Shown here: positions 42,441-54,982 of the stretch, one piece after another | Layout of the letters: each line of letters starts with the position of its first letter | Position numbering within the stretch: the stretch's first letter is position 1 | Assembly (NCBI RefSeq): GCF_002775205.1 | Contig: NC_036464.1 | Location: 7,557,291-7,621,290 of the forward strand | DNA: 64,000 nt | Direction of reading: 5' to 3' | Source: Xiphophorus maculatus | Taxonomy: Eukaryota; Chordata; Actinopteri; Cyprinodontiformes; Poeciliidae | Translations under genes and position numbers: made by a program | The notes under the pieces: model-generated | The model's input: only the letters and a program-made list of their open reading frames with translations | Databases searched by the model: none | Told to the model about the DNA's origin: nothing

Positions 42441-43604
42441 ATTTTTTTTGAATGAATTTATTTGGTGTATTTCTCCCATGAAAGCGGTAGGGGGCGACAA
42501 AGCCGTCATTCACCACCTGGTTTTGTTCTTAAAAAGACAACTCCACATCTCCATTCACACAGGTCGTGTTTAATTTTGCTCTGAATTTTGTTTTTGTTAT
42601 ATATTTGTTAAAAATGATTATGTAGTTGCATTGGTTTTGTCCTAAGTGGATATTGCATGTTTTTATCTATTTCTTGCCTGTATGTTCAGACAAAGAACAC
42701 TTTCCCCTAACGTCACGTTTGTTTGGATTCTCCACAAATAAAAACCGACAGTCTGCATGTACAATTCATATACAATCTCGCTTTACAGCTGGCTCCTTCT
42801 GGAGCCCATTCAACTCAGACTCGCTGCACGGTGTTCCCCTCTGGGAGATTAAGTCAAATATTGTTTGTCTTCCAGCTCCATATCTTTTGCTGTCTTCCTG
42901 CAGGAAGTTTAGCCTTTACACTAACAAAAAAATTCCCAATAAAAGGGGAAATAAAGAGGCCCCATCTCCATCTGGAGGAAAGCAGTCAGTTTTAATCTAA
43001 GATTTCTTTGCTTAATTTTCATTCCTTTGATTTATTTCCCCTTTTTTTCGCACAGATTTAGCAGAGTTCTCTCTATTTCTCCTGGAGAGCTCAGATCAAT
43101 GTGAGAGCAATATTTTTCACAGGGTTTAATGTCTGGGAAAGATTAGTTTTCTGTGGGGCTGTGCTGAGTTAAGTATAGGCACAGGAGTGTTTTAATATCG
43201 CTAAAGCCTCTCTGTAGCCTGGAATAGCGTTCAACATTTCTTTTCCTTTGACTCTAGAAATGGACTGGCTGAACTCCAGCTACCGCAAGTTTGCTTCTTA
43301 GGGAGGCAATATTTCAAATGACTGTTAACCCAAATGGCTGTAAGTACATCTGTAGTGAGGTGTGAGGAAATCTGCTGTTACTGTGGATGAAACTTTACCC
43401 ACATACACATTGATTTAAATCACTGTACTTGGGCCTATGTTTTGTTTTGTTTTTTTAAACTGGGATTTAGATGCCTGTGTTTTGTCAACTACACTGAAGG
43501 GAATATCAGAATAAGAGGGTTTGTATAAGAATTGGAACCTTTTATGAGTCCCTGAGGGAAATGTTGTTCTTATAGTTGCTCAGTATAAATGTACATATGA
43601 GGAA
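42441..43604. other. Intronic/intergenic, no gene seen
   Basis: A CTCF-like GCGGTAGGGGGCGAC at 42485-42499 is the only site of note. The stretch from 42626 has a 124-codon frame without any domain and with AT-rich codon use, which I treat as chance. Confidence 0.5.
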
Positions 43605-43805
43605 TCAGAAAAACAGTAGGAGCTGCTCAGTGGTAGCATTGTTGCCAGTGTGGTGTCTTTCTCCATGGAGCTTGGATGCTCTCTTAGTGTAAGTGTGGGA
43701 TCTCTCCAGGTACTCTGGCGTTCTCCCACAGCTTAAAAGCATCACTGTTTGGTTAATTGGTCTCTCTAAATTGTCTTTAGGTATGAGTGTGAGCATAAAG
43801 GTTTG
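43605..43805 (-). mobile_element. L2-like retroposon 3' fragment
   Basis: On the minus strand it reads into the familiar fish block around CTGGAGAGATCCCACACTTA and ATGGAGAAAGACACC. That block is also present, on the plus strand, at 58780-58860. It is 5'-truncated. Confidence 0.55.
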
Positions 43806-43984
43806 TCTTTTCTAAAGCAAGCTCATAGAACTGCAGCAAAGACTGATTACCATGGGTCTATAGGATAACTGATTTGTAGTGTAGCTTTCTGAATTCTGCT
43901 GGGTGTTTGTCTGCAATTGTACTTTTGTTTGATGAGAATCTCCACATGGGATGAATAAATGGAAAAAGCCCCTTATAGATACTT

Positions 43985-44765
43985 TTAAGAACGGTGGTGG
44001 ATCTATGATGCTATGTGTCTCCTAAGGCTAGAATGCATAAACTTTTGAAATGCAAGATTTTAAATAAAAATCTGCTGGGCCTCTTATGGTGCGTTCGCAC
44101 CAAATGCGTTTTGAGCATCAGGCACGTCTGGTTTACATTCAGAGCCTATGTGGAGGTGGGTCGAGGGCCGTGGAGGCACGTTTCGAATATGTAGCGCCGC
44201 GGCGAGATTTTAACCGTTTTAAGCAGTTGCCCCATCCAATGCGTCCAACACACGCATCTGACGTGCCCTCAATGCGCCTCCACATAAACTTTGAATGTAA
44301 ACCAGACGCCCGAAATGCTGGTCTTTATTCAAAGTGTACATACATTGAACTTGAAGCATCAGATGCATTTTTACACACGCAACGCGTTTGGTGTGAACGC
44401 ACCATAATGGAAATTTGAAAATGAGTAATTATTAGGTCTTTCAGCAGAAAAAGGATCAGACACATATGGTCATATAAACATAGAAATGGTTCATCAGACA
44501 CTAAATAATTCACTTCGATACCCATCTCAGTCATCCCCATACCTTAATCCTATAGAAAATCTGTATCTGATCCTAAGTAAAGAGTCCATAAGGGAGGAGC
44601 CACGGCCAGAGACTGTGCAAAGAAGAATAATCCACAGCAATGTGTGATCCAGTCTCGTAAAATCCTACATAAGAGAAGCCAAAGTGCTACCTGATATGCC
44701 TCTTCACCAGAGGTATCCACTGTGGAATTGGTTCAAGAAAATAAAATAATAAAGACAAGAGTTTG
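43985..44765 (+). mobile_element. Tc1-like fragment interrupted by a MITE
   Basis: Both flanks of the MITE at 44087-44404 read as one Tc1-like element. Before it are GGTGGTGGATCTATGATGCT and AATCTGCTGGGCCTCTTA. After it come GGTCTTTCAGCAG and ATCCTATAGAAAATCTGTAT (the 'NPxEN' region). The element is decayed. Confidence 0.65.
44087..44404. mobile_element. MITE, PIF/Harbinger-like, copy 1
   Basis: 318 bp. The left end TGGTGCGTTCGCACCAAATG is inverted at the right end TTTGGTGTGAACGCACCA. Subterminal blocks CTCCACATAAACTTTGAATG and TTCAGAGCCTATGTGGAG are also inverted. Flanks are TTA (left) and TAA (right). Confidence 0.8.
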
Positions 44766-46480
44766 TGCAATGTGGAATAAAAAATGCAGTTTCAGGAAAC
44801 CCATCTCTCTAGCTGGCAGCAGCTAGAAAGAGACTTACTCAGCAGCCTCGGTAATGGCAGTGACATGGTTAGGTCTTTCAGTCTTCGCCTCAATAGAGAT
44901 TTTCTGCATTTTGCCATTAACAAGGTGCACAGGGGGCTTTGAAGAAGAAATATGTTTTCATCTATTTCTAATAACACCTTCTTCATCACGAACTAGACAA
45001 TGGGCGATTGAGGCAGACAGATATGTCTTCAGAAATAAATAATGTGCACAGTGTGTTCTCAGCTGAACAATAAGCCACCTGTCAGGTTTGGACCAGAAAC
45101 GGCTTCCCGGGACAGGCCTGCAGGCCATATCCAGTTGTTATCATTGCTGAGCTGCTTAGGGTGTCTCCTGGTTTGTGGCCTTGGAGACGCCCTGCTAGAG
45201 TTACAGCTTCTATCTTTGGTTTGGGAGAAAGAGGTGGTTGTGAAATGTGTTACTACCATACACAGATTACTTAAGCTTGTGGCCGATTTTATTGTTCTGG
45301 CTTCCCTCCTGTTTGTGTGTATTCCCACGGTGCTTTCCTGCTGCTGGGATGACTAGTTATGATTTTGGGCTAAATCGGAAAAAAGCCGTTAAAGGTCCAG
45401 GGTTCGGACCACAGGGGTGTTGCGTTTTTTTAATGTCATTATAAACCAGGGAAGCCAGCCAAAGCTTGTGGCAGGCGAATTTCTGACAGATCCCACATCC
45501 CATGCATGTGACGAGGATCAGGCGAACCTGGTCTGGTGTGTGCCAGCTGACTGGCTGTGAGTGTCTGGTGAGCAGACAGCCACAATAGACCACCCCCCTC
45601 TTCTACCTCCTCCAACCAAATCCTGTTGCATCAAAACCAACCAACCAGCGGACAGGGGGGGGGGTCACATGCTGCCTGCTGTGGTTTGGACAGACAGTTT
45701 TTCTTCTGGTCATTTTATCAGCCTTTGTTTTGATTGCTGTCTGGATTTATAGAAGGATTTAAGCCCATTTATCCCTGTTAGGGAAAGCAAAGATGAAGTC
45801 ATTTAGATGATTTAAAGATTGATGTCTTGGGGAAAGCTCACAAGAGATGTATGTAGGATGAGGAGTTATTGATGTGCAAAATAAGCTTGATAATGAAACA
45901 CCAAAACTATTCACCGCAACAATGCTGACGGTGTCTTATAATATCCTACATGTGACTCATTGAAGAATGCAAAATAAACTACCAAAAGCTTATGGTGATC
46001 TCATATTAGGTTTTGGTGAATACCTAAAGATTATTCAGCATATATTTTTGCTCAAGGGTTGCATATGTCACTGTTCACCTCACCAAATCAAAACAAAGAA
46101 AAAGCCAAATGATTCCTTTATCTCTGGTACCATCTATCCACTCATTACGCTATAGACCCATTGAGGTCTTACAGCCTGCGGTGTGTTTCTTGAGAATATG
46201 TGTTCTGCTCTGCTGTGCCTCATTGCTTGCTTAGTAATTTGTGTTCAGAAGCTGCGTGTTTGTTATAGATGTGTTCGAGGAGATCGAGTGGAGCAGGAAC
46301 AGATGGACGATGAATTTGAAAAACATAGCGCTTCTGGTGCTTTACATGGTGTTTGGGGACTTCTTTTCAGCATCTGTTTGCTGTTCTAGTTTTGCAAGTA
46401 GATTTCAGCTGTTTCTACAACTTTGATAGTAAGCATGTACCTCATCCTGGTTAATGCCTTTTATCTTTTCTACCATTCTT
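44766..46480. other. Intronic/intergenic, no gene seen
   Basis: Several frames of 60-105 codons occur on both strands without domains. Homopolymer G run of 10 at about 45655-45664. About 45050-45600 is of mixed composition and may be unique. No exon is supported. Confidence 0.5.
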
Positions 46481-46506
46481 TTTAATGATCTTCTGCTGCA
46501 TGTAGA

Positions 46507-46549
46507 CTGTCTAGAGAGACTTTAGCGATGCTTGGTCTCTCTAGACAAG
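46507..46549. other. Strong hairpin
   Basis: TGTCTAGAGAGAC (46508-46520) and GTCTCTCTAGACA (46535-46547) are perfect 13-bp complements. They are separated by 14 nt that themselves contain AGC/GCT. With one bulge the stem extends by two further pairs. Confidence 0.75.
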
Positions 46550-46669
46550 TGGTTATTGGTGGTGTAACAATACCTAAAATTCAGCTTCACCAGACTTTTA
46601 ATTGAAGGGTGTACACAATGTTGCAACAATGTTATTCTATCTTTTATATAAATCCTGGAAATACATGTT

Positions 46670-46775
46670 TGTGAGTAGAATTTCACAGCATCTTCCCATT
46701 GGCATATGAATGCCTGAATGTAGTGAAAAGCGCTTTGGAGTCCTCTGGACCAAATAAACTGCTATACAAGTGACA
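46670..46775 (+). repeat. LINE 3'-tail-like fragment
   Basis: GAAAAGCGCTTTGGAGTCCT followed by CTGCTATACAAG is the common 3' end of fish L2-type retroposons. Confidence 0.55.
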
Positions 46776-48725
46776 TACTTTATGTCACCAAAACCTTAGC
46801 TTTTAGCAGAGGTTTGCACACTTTTTAGAGCCTTCTGTAAATCACTAAGTGAAAAAATAGAGCCCAAAAAGACTTGGAAAATATGTGGATGTATCTTTAT
46901 TAAAGCTACATTGGGTTAAAGCTTTCAGCTCTCCTGTTGTATTTTACACTTGGGCATTAGGATTGTGTTTTGTGTCATGAAAGCATCATGATATGCAGCT
47001 TAAGTCAGTTTAAACCTTCCTGTTGAATATGACCTATTGACTCGACACCAGTTTTCTGGGCTAAGCTCCATATGACTGTCCGTTAGAGCTACATACGATC
47101 CTCAATGTATTCCTGTGATGTTCAGAAAGTTAACCCATATTTGCTAGTGTATCTTCTACCTTTTTTTCCAGAAAAGAAAGTTATTGCCACTGTGGTCTTC
47201 TGACACAATCGCAAGTCTTTGTGGTTCACAAATGATTATTATAAATACTGGGAAATTTAAGAATGAAGATTTGTTGAGTTTTGCTAACTTTCATTCACCG
47301 TTGTAAATAGCAAATTTATATTATTTATAGTTTAATATATCAAAGCAAAACATTACAAATGCCTCCAGTAAAGTAGTGAGCTGGGAAGGATCACTCATTG
47401 TAATAATGTAACAACACCCCTCCAAAAAGACATCATGCTCATACATTATGGGTATCTGCTAGTCGGCCATATTGGAAAACGTCTCTCTCAAAGATGAATT
47501 ATGTCTGTACCCTGGGTTCCCCCAGGAACTCATTAGTGTCTGTATCTGGAATGCTGGAGAAAAGGCCTCCGAAAGTTGCTGACCCACCCCACGTGTTTTG
47601 TCTACATATCTGTCAGTGAAGGGAATAAGAGCTGGTCAGTCATTAACCCCACGGCCACTGAATCCAAGGACCAGCGGTGACCCATGGGGTTAACGCGGTC
47701 TGTGCTCCTCTCACCAGACCCACGCCGTTGGCATGACTGACCTCTGTAGGCCGTGTCCGGCCTCCAATGGGAGACAAGTAGGGATTTGATTTAGTGCCGA
47801 TGTGCATACCTTCTTCCTACTGTAGCGAGAAAGAAAGGGCCTTTTTGAAGAGATAAATGGACTGATGATGGGCCGCATGCCCTTATGGCTAAAACACCTA
47901 CAGCATTATGACCACCTGGTTAGGAATCAGTAAAACCCCTTTTTCCTTTAAAAAAACTTCGGTCAACCTTGCTGATTTTTTTACTTTGCTGAGGGTTTCT
48001 CAGAATTTAAAATAAAACCACAATATTTCTTGTCAAGGTAAATTGCCACAATAACTTCACCTCGTCTAATAAGTTACTCCATATTGTGACTACAGATCTA
48101 TTTAATACTAGTGACAATCACTACTTAACACCAGTGACACTCAATGACGTTCATGTTCCAGCACTTTTATTAATCTCCTGAACTCCCTCGGTACTTGCCC
48201 CTTTTGGTCAATTTTCCTTTCAGGTTTTCATCTGAAAGTGATTTGATTCATCTGCAAAAGCTCAGTCAACTCAACTCTGCTTTTAAAATTTTCATCCAAA
48301 CAATTGCCCAAGAATCCCGCAGTTCCTTTTAGCCACTTAATTTTGCTCTGTCACTGTATTTGGTGTTCCTTTTAGTCTTTTATGAGGTTTTATTGTGTTC
48401 TTTCTCTGAACCTTCCTTACCCAAAAAGACTTAAAATGTGTTAGAGGTTGTTTTGTAGATCAAATTACTTTAAGCGTATCAGAAAGTAAAGGAACTACAT
48501 GATTCATTGCTATTCATGCATTTAGGTTTCTAATAGTCTGCAGCTGCTAAATATTTGAGTAATGGAGTACTCTGTTCAATAGTTAATTGGTTATTGAATA
48601 ACTGGATATGCATGTGCTACACCAAGATCTTTTTAATCTATCTACTTAAATTTACAATAACAGTTTCCATTTTAGCTGCAATGGAACTGGGAAATGTTCA
48701 GCCAACATAGGAAAAGGCTATCACT
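46776..48725. other. Intronic/intergenic, includes a unique GC-richer island
   Basis: No gene is supported. About 47480-47790 stands out as less AT-rich, non-repetitive sequence and is a candidate regulatory element. Confidence 0.45.
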
Positions 48726-48727
48726 AA

Positions 48728-49281
48728 TGGTGTGTTCACACCTAAAGTGTTTCGCGCGTCTGGTTTATATTCAAAGTCTATGTCGAGGTTTGTTGAGGGC
48801 CCATCACAGCATGTTTCGTGCATCTAGCGCAGCGTGATTTGGCACCTTTGGAACATTTTGAGCGTCCGACAAATAAGCCGACAACAGAAAACAATGCAAT
48901 GGCTACAATTTTGACGCATCTGACTCGCCTCCACATAAGGTGCGTTCACACCAAAACGCATCTGACGTTTCAAGTTTGATGCATGTGCACTTTGAATGCA
49001 GATGCTTGATATTTTGCTTTACACCTAGCGCTTTGCACGTCTGGTTCACCTTCAAAGTCTATGTGGAGGTGAATCAAGTGCTTCAAATCGTGCCGTCCTA
49101 GACGCACGAAATGCGCCGCGATGGGCCCTTGACGCACCTCCACATTGATTTTGAATGTAAAGCAGATGTGCCTGACGTTTGCAACGCTTTTGGTACGCAA
49201 AATGTCAAGCGTCTTCATTCAAAGTGCACATGTGTCGGACGTGGTTTTGACGCGCGTAACGTGTTTGGTGTGAACGCTCCA
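48728..49281. mobile_element. Compound PIF/Harbinger-like MITE, copy 2
   Basis: Ends TGGTGTGTTCACACC and GGTGTGAACGCTCCA are inverted and flanked by TAA on both sides (48725-48727 and 49282-49284). A second internal left terminus, GGTGCGTTCACACCAAAACG, begins at 48939 right after another TAA. So two copies are joined or nested. Same family as 44087-44404. Confidence 0.8.
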
Positions 49282-49284
49282 TAA

Positions 49285-52255
49285 AAGCTAAATGGACTCA
49301 GGGACACAAATTATATTCACAGGTTGGTAGATTGGATAATTCTCCCATTTTTAACCCAAACTTAGTCCTTATCACATTACATTTGGAGGCACTTTTAAAA
49401 TAGAAAGTACAGTCATATCCTACTAGCCTCATAAGTTAAAGTCAAAAGTTGTATAAAAATCAGGAATCTTTGCCCACTGGCTGTCAGATTGATCCTAATA
49501 TCCATGGGATGAGTTTCCTCAGAGTGTTGAAAGTACACCAACTTGGGTCCAAATGGGGGATAATTGTAATAAACAACTCATATGGAGCAGAGCCGTGACA
49601 GATGCAGATCTTCAATGTGGTTGGTGAGTCACCGAAGCATCTCTGCTGGGCCCATATCCTTCACTTAACCTCACCATAATGCTGTTGAACTGAAATTTGG
49701 ATTAGTGGACATTGAGGGGTTAAACTGTTGGCTTTTTCTTTGAGATAACCCAGTTTTAAAAAACAACTGAGGTTAAATTGGCTATACGTGTCAGAATTTC
49801 TTCTGTAAACGTCAAACTAAAATGAGAAGTATATTACAACGTGAAGCTTTATGTGAGTTCAGTTTTTTCCCTTTGTTTTTTGTAAGTGGTCATGTTTTGC
49901 TTTGTTCCCGCTGTGAAATTTGAGAGATTTCTCAGTTTCAGCCTTTTTCGCAGGAAGGAACTTTCTCCCAAACAGACATTTATCAATTGTGAGAGAGTGT
50001 CTGTTTTTCTTTGTTGGTTCCTTTCATGTTGCCAGCTCACTGACATGAGACAAATGAGAAACTGTTGCTATGGCCTGTAGTCTGTCATTGTCTATGGTGA
50101 GCTATTCTAGGTTGTGTTCACTTTGGTCCATAAATCAAATGATAATTAGTTTAGTTGTGCTGGGAATCTCACTCACTATAACAGGTTGCTTTCTTTGTTT
50201 TTGTTGGGGGTTTTCCTGTAGAGTTCAAAGTAATGTGGTCCAATGTAATATTCAGATTTGATTAACTGTTTGGCCTTTTTAACCAATTACAGGTTAATTA
50301 TGACGCTTTTCCAGTGAAACAGCTTTATTGTTGTATGACATATCATACTGTCTACCCAATTATACCCAATTATTACATTTTTTGCTTTTTGTTTAATTTT
50401 AGATGTATTTAGAAATAAAAATAAAATGCTAAATAATTTACAATTTCATGGATATTAAATTTCATTTTACCTGAGTGGGTAATAAAGTAGTATGTTGAAT
50501 TTAGTTATACTTCAATTTTGGTTTTATTTTTGCCTCCAAATAATCAGATGTTAGGAGAATCACCTGTCACATGTCTTTACATTCAAGCTGCAGTGGGAGT
50601 TGATTTAAAAAATCCTTGGTTGGCAATTTCTAATCAAATCGCCTGTGTTCAGTTTCCATGGTAACCAATTGCGGTAGTGGTGTAGTCTCCATTTCTTCCA
50701 TTACTGCTTTGCATTTGAACTTAACCCACCAGCTTGTCGTCAGCTTGTTAGCACAACCAGTTGGTTTCAGTTTATTATACTTTTCTGTTCATTTCATACC
50801 TATAAATAATAATTAAAAATACCAATTGTTTTTTTTTTTTTTTGGCTGACGTTGAAATTGCATCAAAATATTTGATGGTTTGAATAACTTGAGTTTGAAT
50901 TTACACTCAACAGGGAATTGAATCTTTGAATAGCTGAAAACATATTTATTCAAATGTTATGCAAAAATAAACACTGATAATAGAATAAAAAAAATATAAA
51001 ATGTATACAAATTTTCACATTTATAACTGTCACAGCTTATAACAAATGAGACCAAACTTATTTTTTTCACAGTTAAATATGCCTGTTCAGTCGTACAGCC
51101 CTACTAACATATTATTAATTCATAACTTTGGATTTTAATTTTGTAAATACAGATGAAAATATTTGCAGACATATTTTAAACATGTTGATTTTTAGTAATT
51201 TCATAAATTATTTAAAGAAATGCACATAACGCATAAATATCACATCTAATTTATATTTAATGATATTTTTTTTATTACCCTCTGTTTTGATGGTTGGTCA
51301 TGCAACTTTTCCTCTATAACGACACATGTATTATCTTCAATACTTCATCAAAAGCTATTTTTATTTCTATCAAAGACCGAAAAATTGCAAAACACAGCCA
51401 TTCTGACAGATTGAAGGAAACTCATTCAGGCTACATCGTTCTTCAGTCCTTCTTCGGTTGCCTCTGAAGCAGTTGTTTATTTCTGACCTCCAACAGTAAT
51501 TGGATGAGAATAACAGCAGGTAGTTTAGCAAACTTCTAGCTGGGTTAAATTGACCTTGTTTTATATTAACACTGGGATCACATTGGAGTTGACAGAGACA
51601 CAAAGCTGCAAAACAAACAAAGGGACTCAACGAGTTCAGCTTTGTTGGAACCGAAATGATGGAGCCGAATGCAGTGGTGCATTAAAACATGTCGCACTAT
51701 TTCTGTCATGAACTGTTGGTAGCTCTGACCAGCTGGAGCTTTTGCATCTCCTTCCAGAGTTTCTGTCATAAACCTTTAGGTCAGGGCCAGTTTGTGTTGG
51801 CACTATGATCATTGTATAGCCTTGCTATCATTAAAAACAAACATTCCACCTCTTGTTGTTTCAGTTCACAAAGGACGTTTGAATCATACATATGACTAAC
51901 TCAGGGCTTCGCTGTGTAGCGTTTTAACCACTTACTGCGGCACAAAAATGTCTGTGTGCAACGCTGCCTGTGGCTTTTTCTTGTTGCAGAGACACAGTAG
52001 TCTGTGAATATTTTAGACAAGCCTGAGATGCTGCATTCACTGTGTACGGGGAAACCCTTTTACGCAAAGTAGAGGGGATAGGTAAAGCAGAAAGGAGCTG
52101 AACTATGCATGGCTGCCAGTCGCTCTGGCCTTTTCCTTATACTTATGACTGCTGCAGCCGTATGATGTGTTTAAGGAGCGCCAGCCCAGCCAAGCAGAAC
52201 TAACTCAAAGCCAGAGTAGTATTCAGTTTCACTATGCCTTATTTTACAACATCAT
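49285..52255. other. Intronic/intergenic, no gene seen
   Basis: AT-rich with a poly-T run at 50828-50842. A hAT-like terminus reading TAGGGCTGTACGACTGAACA on the minus strand lies at about 51087-51106; its partner was not found. No exon is supported. Confidence 0.5.
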
Positions 52256-53343
52256 TCTACGTCGTTTGTAAATGATGTTGACGGAGGATAATGATCTGGA
52301 CTGGCTGTGGCCTGATTTTGGGTTTCTTTTTTCCTCCTACTTCCGTAATCAGAGAGTCTGTCAATGTGGAAGAGGTCGACCACTCCCCTCCTCCCCTCAG
52401 GATAAAGTGTTTTCAAAGCTGCTGCAGTTGTTTGAAAGTTAGCCACAGGGGGTGAGATGATGTGGGATCCAGAGCTGGAGGGGAAGAGCTGAATGCCAGC
52501 CTGTAAGTGAGTTTGCTGCCTTAAAAGACGAAGCAGCAAGAGAAAAGGAGATTACATAACAGAATAAGTCAAACAGAGTCCCAGACACTATGTTCACTTT
52601 CCCAACTAGAGATCATTGTGTATCCAAATATTACAATGCCCAGCAGCTACACTGCGTCCATTCATCGCTCACCTACCCCAGGCCGTGTTTACTGGAAGCC
52701 TTGGAAGCTCTTCGAAATGTAAACAGGACTGTGAGGCCATATACAGTTCAGCAGCGCTGGGCTGCAAGGGTCCGGGCCAAAACACAACACACAGCAGCAG
52801 GACAGTCAGCCAGGTGCTGCAGCAGCTGTATAATTACACTGTTCTCATCTGATTTAAAGGTTTAGAGTAAACGTGCAAACACAAAGGGTCAAAGGTTAAT
52901 GTAATCTTTCAGCATGTTGACAAATGTAAATGTATTGAACTGTATTTCTTACCCAGTTCATTGTATTTTTTTAGCTGAACTGTGTAAACATCAGATAAAC
53001 AACAGATTATTACTGCATACATACAGTACTTGTCTGTGTAAATCCACTACCTATATCAGTATATCAGTCGCTGAACTTTATCTTTACATACATTTATTTT
53101 TAAATAAAGACCTAAATTAATGCTGTTGCTAATAAATGGTGCCACTTATTTTTGTTAAAGTACTCAGTTAAAACTGCAAGATATCAGAAAAGTTTGTCAT
53201 TGTGATACTGTTGTTGTTGAAAATTTCCATGACCAATTCGGATTAACCCAAATTTTCCTTAATTATTCCCTTTTTGAACCATTGCACAATGTCTCAGTAA
53301 GCGTTAGTATGTTAGCTACTAAAACATGTATCAGGTGTGGAGA

Positions 53344-53701
53344 TTAACCTCTTAAGACCTGGATATTTTTCTCTTATTTTAATTGTACGCAGTTCTTTAA
53401 AAGTCCTGTGAGTAAATATACTGTATATCTGCCCATTTATCCATAACAATTGGGACTTTCAATATCTACCAAGTTATTTTCACAATTTACGGTCTATTAA
53501 AGGATTGTTTCATCAGATTAATTTCACTCCCTGCTACGGCAGGGAGTGAAATTACCGTAATAACTTGATATCGGCTGGAAAGCGCAATGTCTCCCCTTTC
53601 AGAAACCATTGGAATTTTTCAAATGGCGCAAAGTGTGGCGGAATTACGGTACTGCAAATTTGACTGGATCGTCGCCAATACGTTCGGTTTGGAAGGGTTA
53701 A
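53344..53701. mobile_element. Candidate piggyBac-type MITE
   Basis: TTAA is present at both borders (53344-53347, 53698-53701). The terminal sequences CCTCTTAAGACC and, inverted, CCCTTCCAAACC are related but diverged. It contains a perfect 16-bp hairpin at 53519-53554. There is no coding capacity. Confidence 0.5.
53519..53554. repeat. Perfect 16-bp inverted repeat, TACG loop
   Basis: TAATTTCACTCCCTGC and its exact complement are separated by TACG. Confidence 0.9.
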
Positions 53702-54982
53702 AGTTCATTCAAATGGTCAAATATGTCCACAATATGCAAAGCGTGAACTCCTGAAAATATAACACCTAATCAAATATTGTGGCGTGACTATTAAGGCTAC
53801 ATAATTGTTAATTTTTCTTTCTAATCTGCAAATGTCATGGACAAATGGAAAGAAAAAAATGGCACGGATGAAAATGACCAACAACTGTCCAGATACAAAA
53901 AGCAAATTGCTCTAGAAATTGTCGTTGTCGGACAAAAATGTTTTTCTTTTTTGCCAGAATCAACTTTGTTGATCAACCTTTACCTTAGTATTGAGTCAAA
54001 AGCAAAGCTAGTCTCTGATTTTCACCAAACAGTGTAAATGTATATTTATGTTTTCTCTATGGAATAGAAACTTTGTGTGGCAACTTTAAGCAGTCTCCAT
54101 TTTGCATGGTGCTACTCTGTAGCACCATGTGGTCATCAGGTCACCCATGATCCAATGTCTCAGTTGGTGACATTTTCCATTTTCTGGGGTCATTTAATTA
54201 TTTCCTGTCATTAAGCCTAATTATCCAAGAAAAAATGTGTGGGTCTGGCATTCGGTGATGAAAAATCTTACATTTCCTGCTGCCAGTTTGTAGCTGGTCT
54301 GATTATTGAGTGTATACACAAAAATCTCTGTGATATATCTTGGAAAAAATTCTGAAAATGTATCTGATCCAGCCATGCTTTGTTGTCCCTGGTGTCTCAT
54401 AATGGACCGGGTTTATTATTGATTTAATATTAAATAGCTGAACTCTGTGTGGTTTCTCATGGCAGTAATGATTGGAGTTCATCCATCTCATTGCTAATCA
54501 AAAGTAGTACAGTAAAAATAAACCAGACACTTTAAGGAAGCTTGTGTTGATACAGACATATTGATAGAGGAGCTTCTAATGAATCATTCATCTTGTGCCA
54601 CTTTATTTTCATGTTTTCGTTTATTTTGTTTATCTCTGATGTTTCAGCAGTGGCTGGTGATAAAACGCTTTATGAATTGATGATAGATATGAAGAAAACA
54701 AAAAGGAAAGCATTGTTTTTTTCACTTACACTCACCAGACATGTTTAGTAACTCTCTCTGTCCATTCAAACGGCAGCAACTTGATGCATTTAGGAACTTA
54801 AACATTGGGCAATATGAGGATTTTAGTTATGATCTACGATGTCTGCAAAAATATCAAGTGAGTGGTTGTTATGTGGACAAAAATGACTTGTTGAAGTCTT
54901 GTATCAAAGGAGGATGTCTTGTTTGGGATTAACGAAAAGCAACAGTGGCTTTATTAACTGTTGAAATGTCTGAAGATAAACT

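Noticed and set aside
46507..46549. microRNA gene
   Set aside because: The stem is too short for a typical precursor and no known seed is recognised. Reported only as a hairpin.
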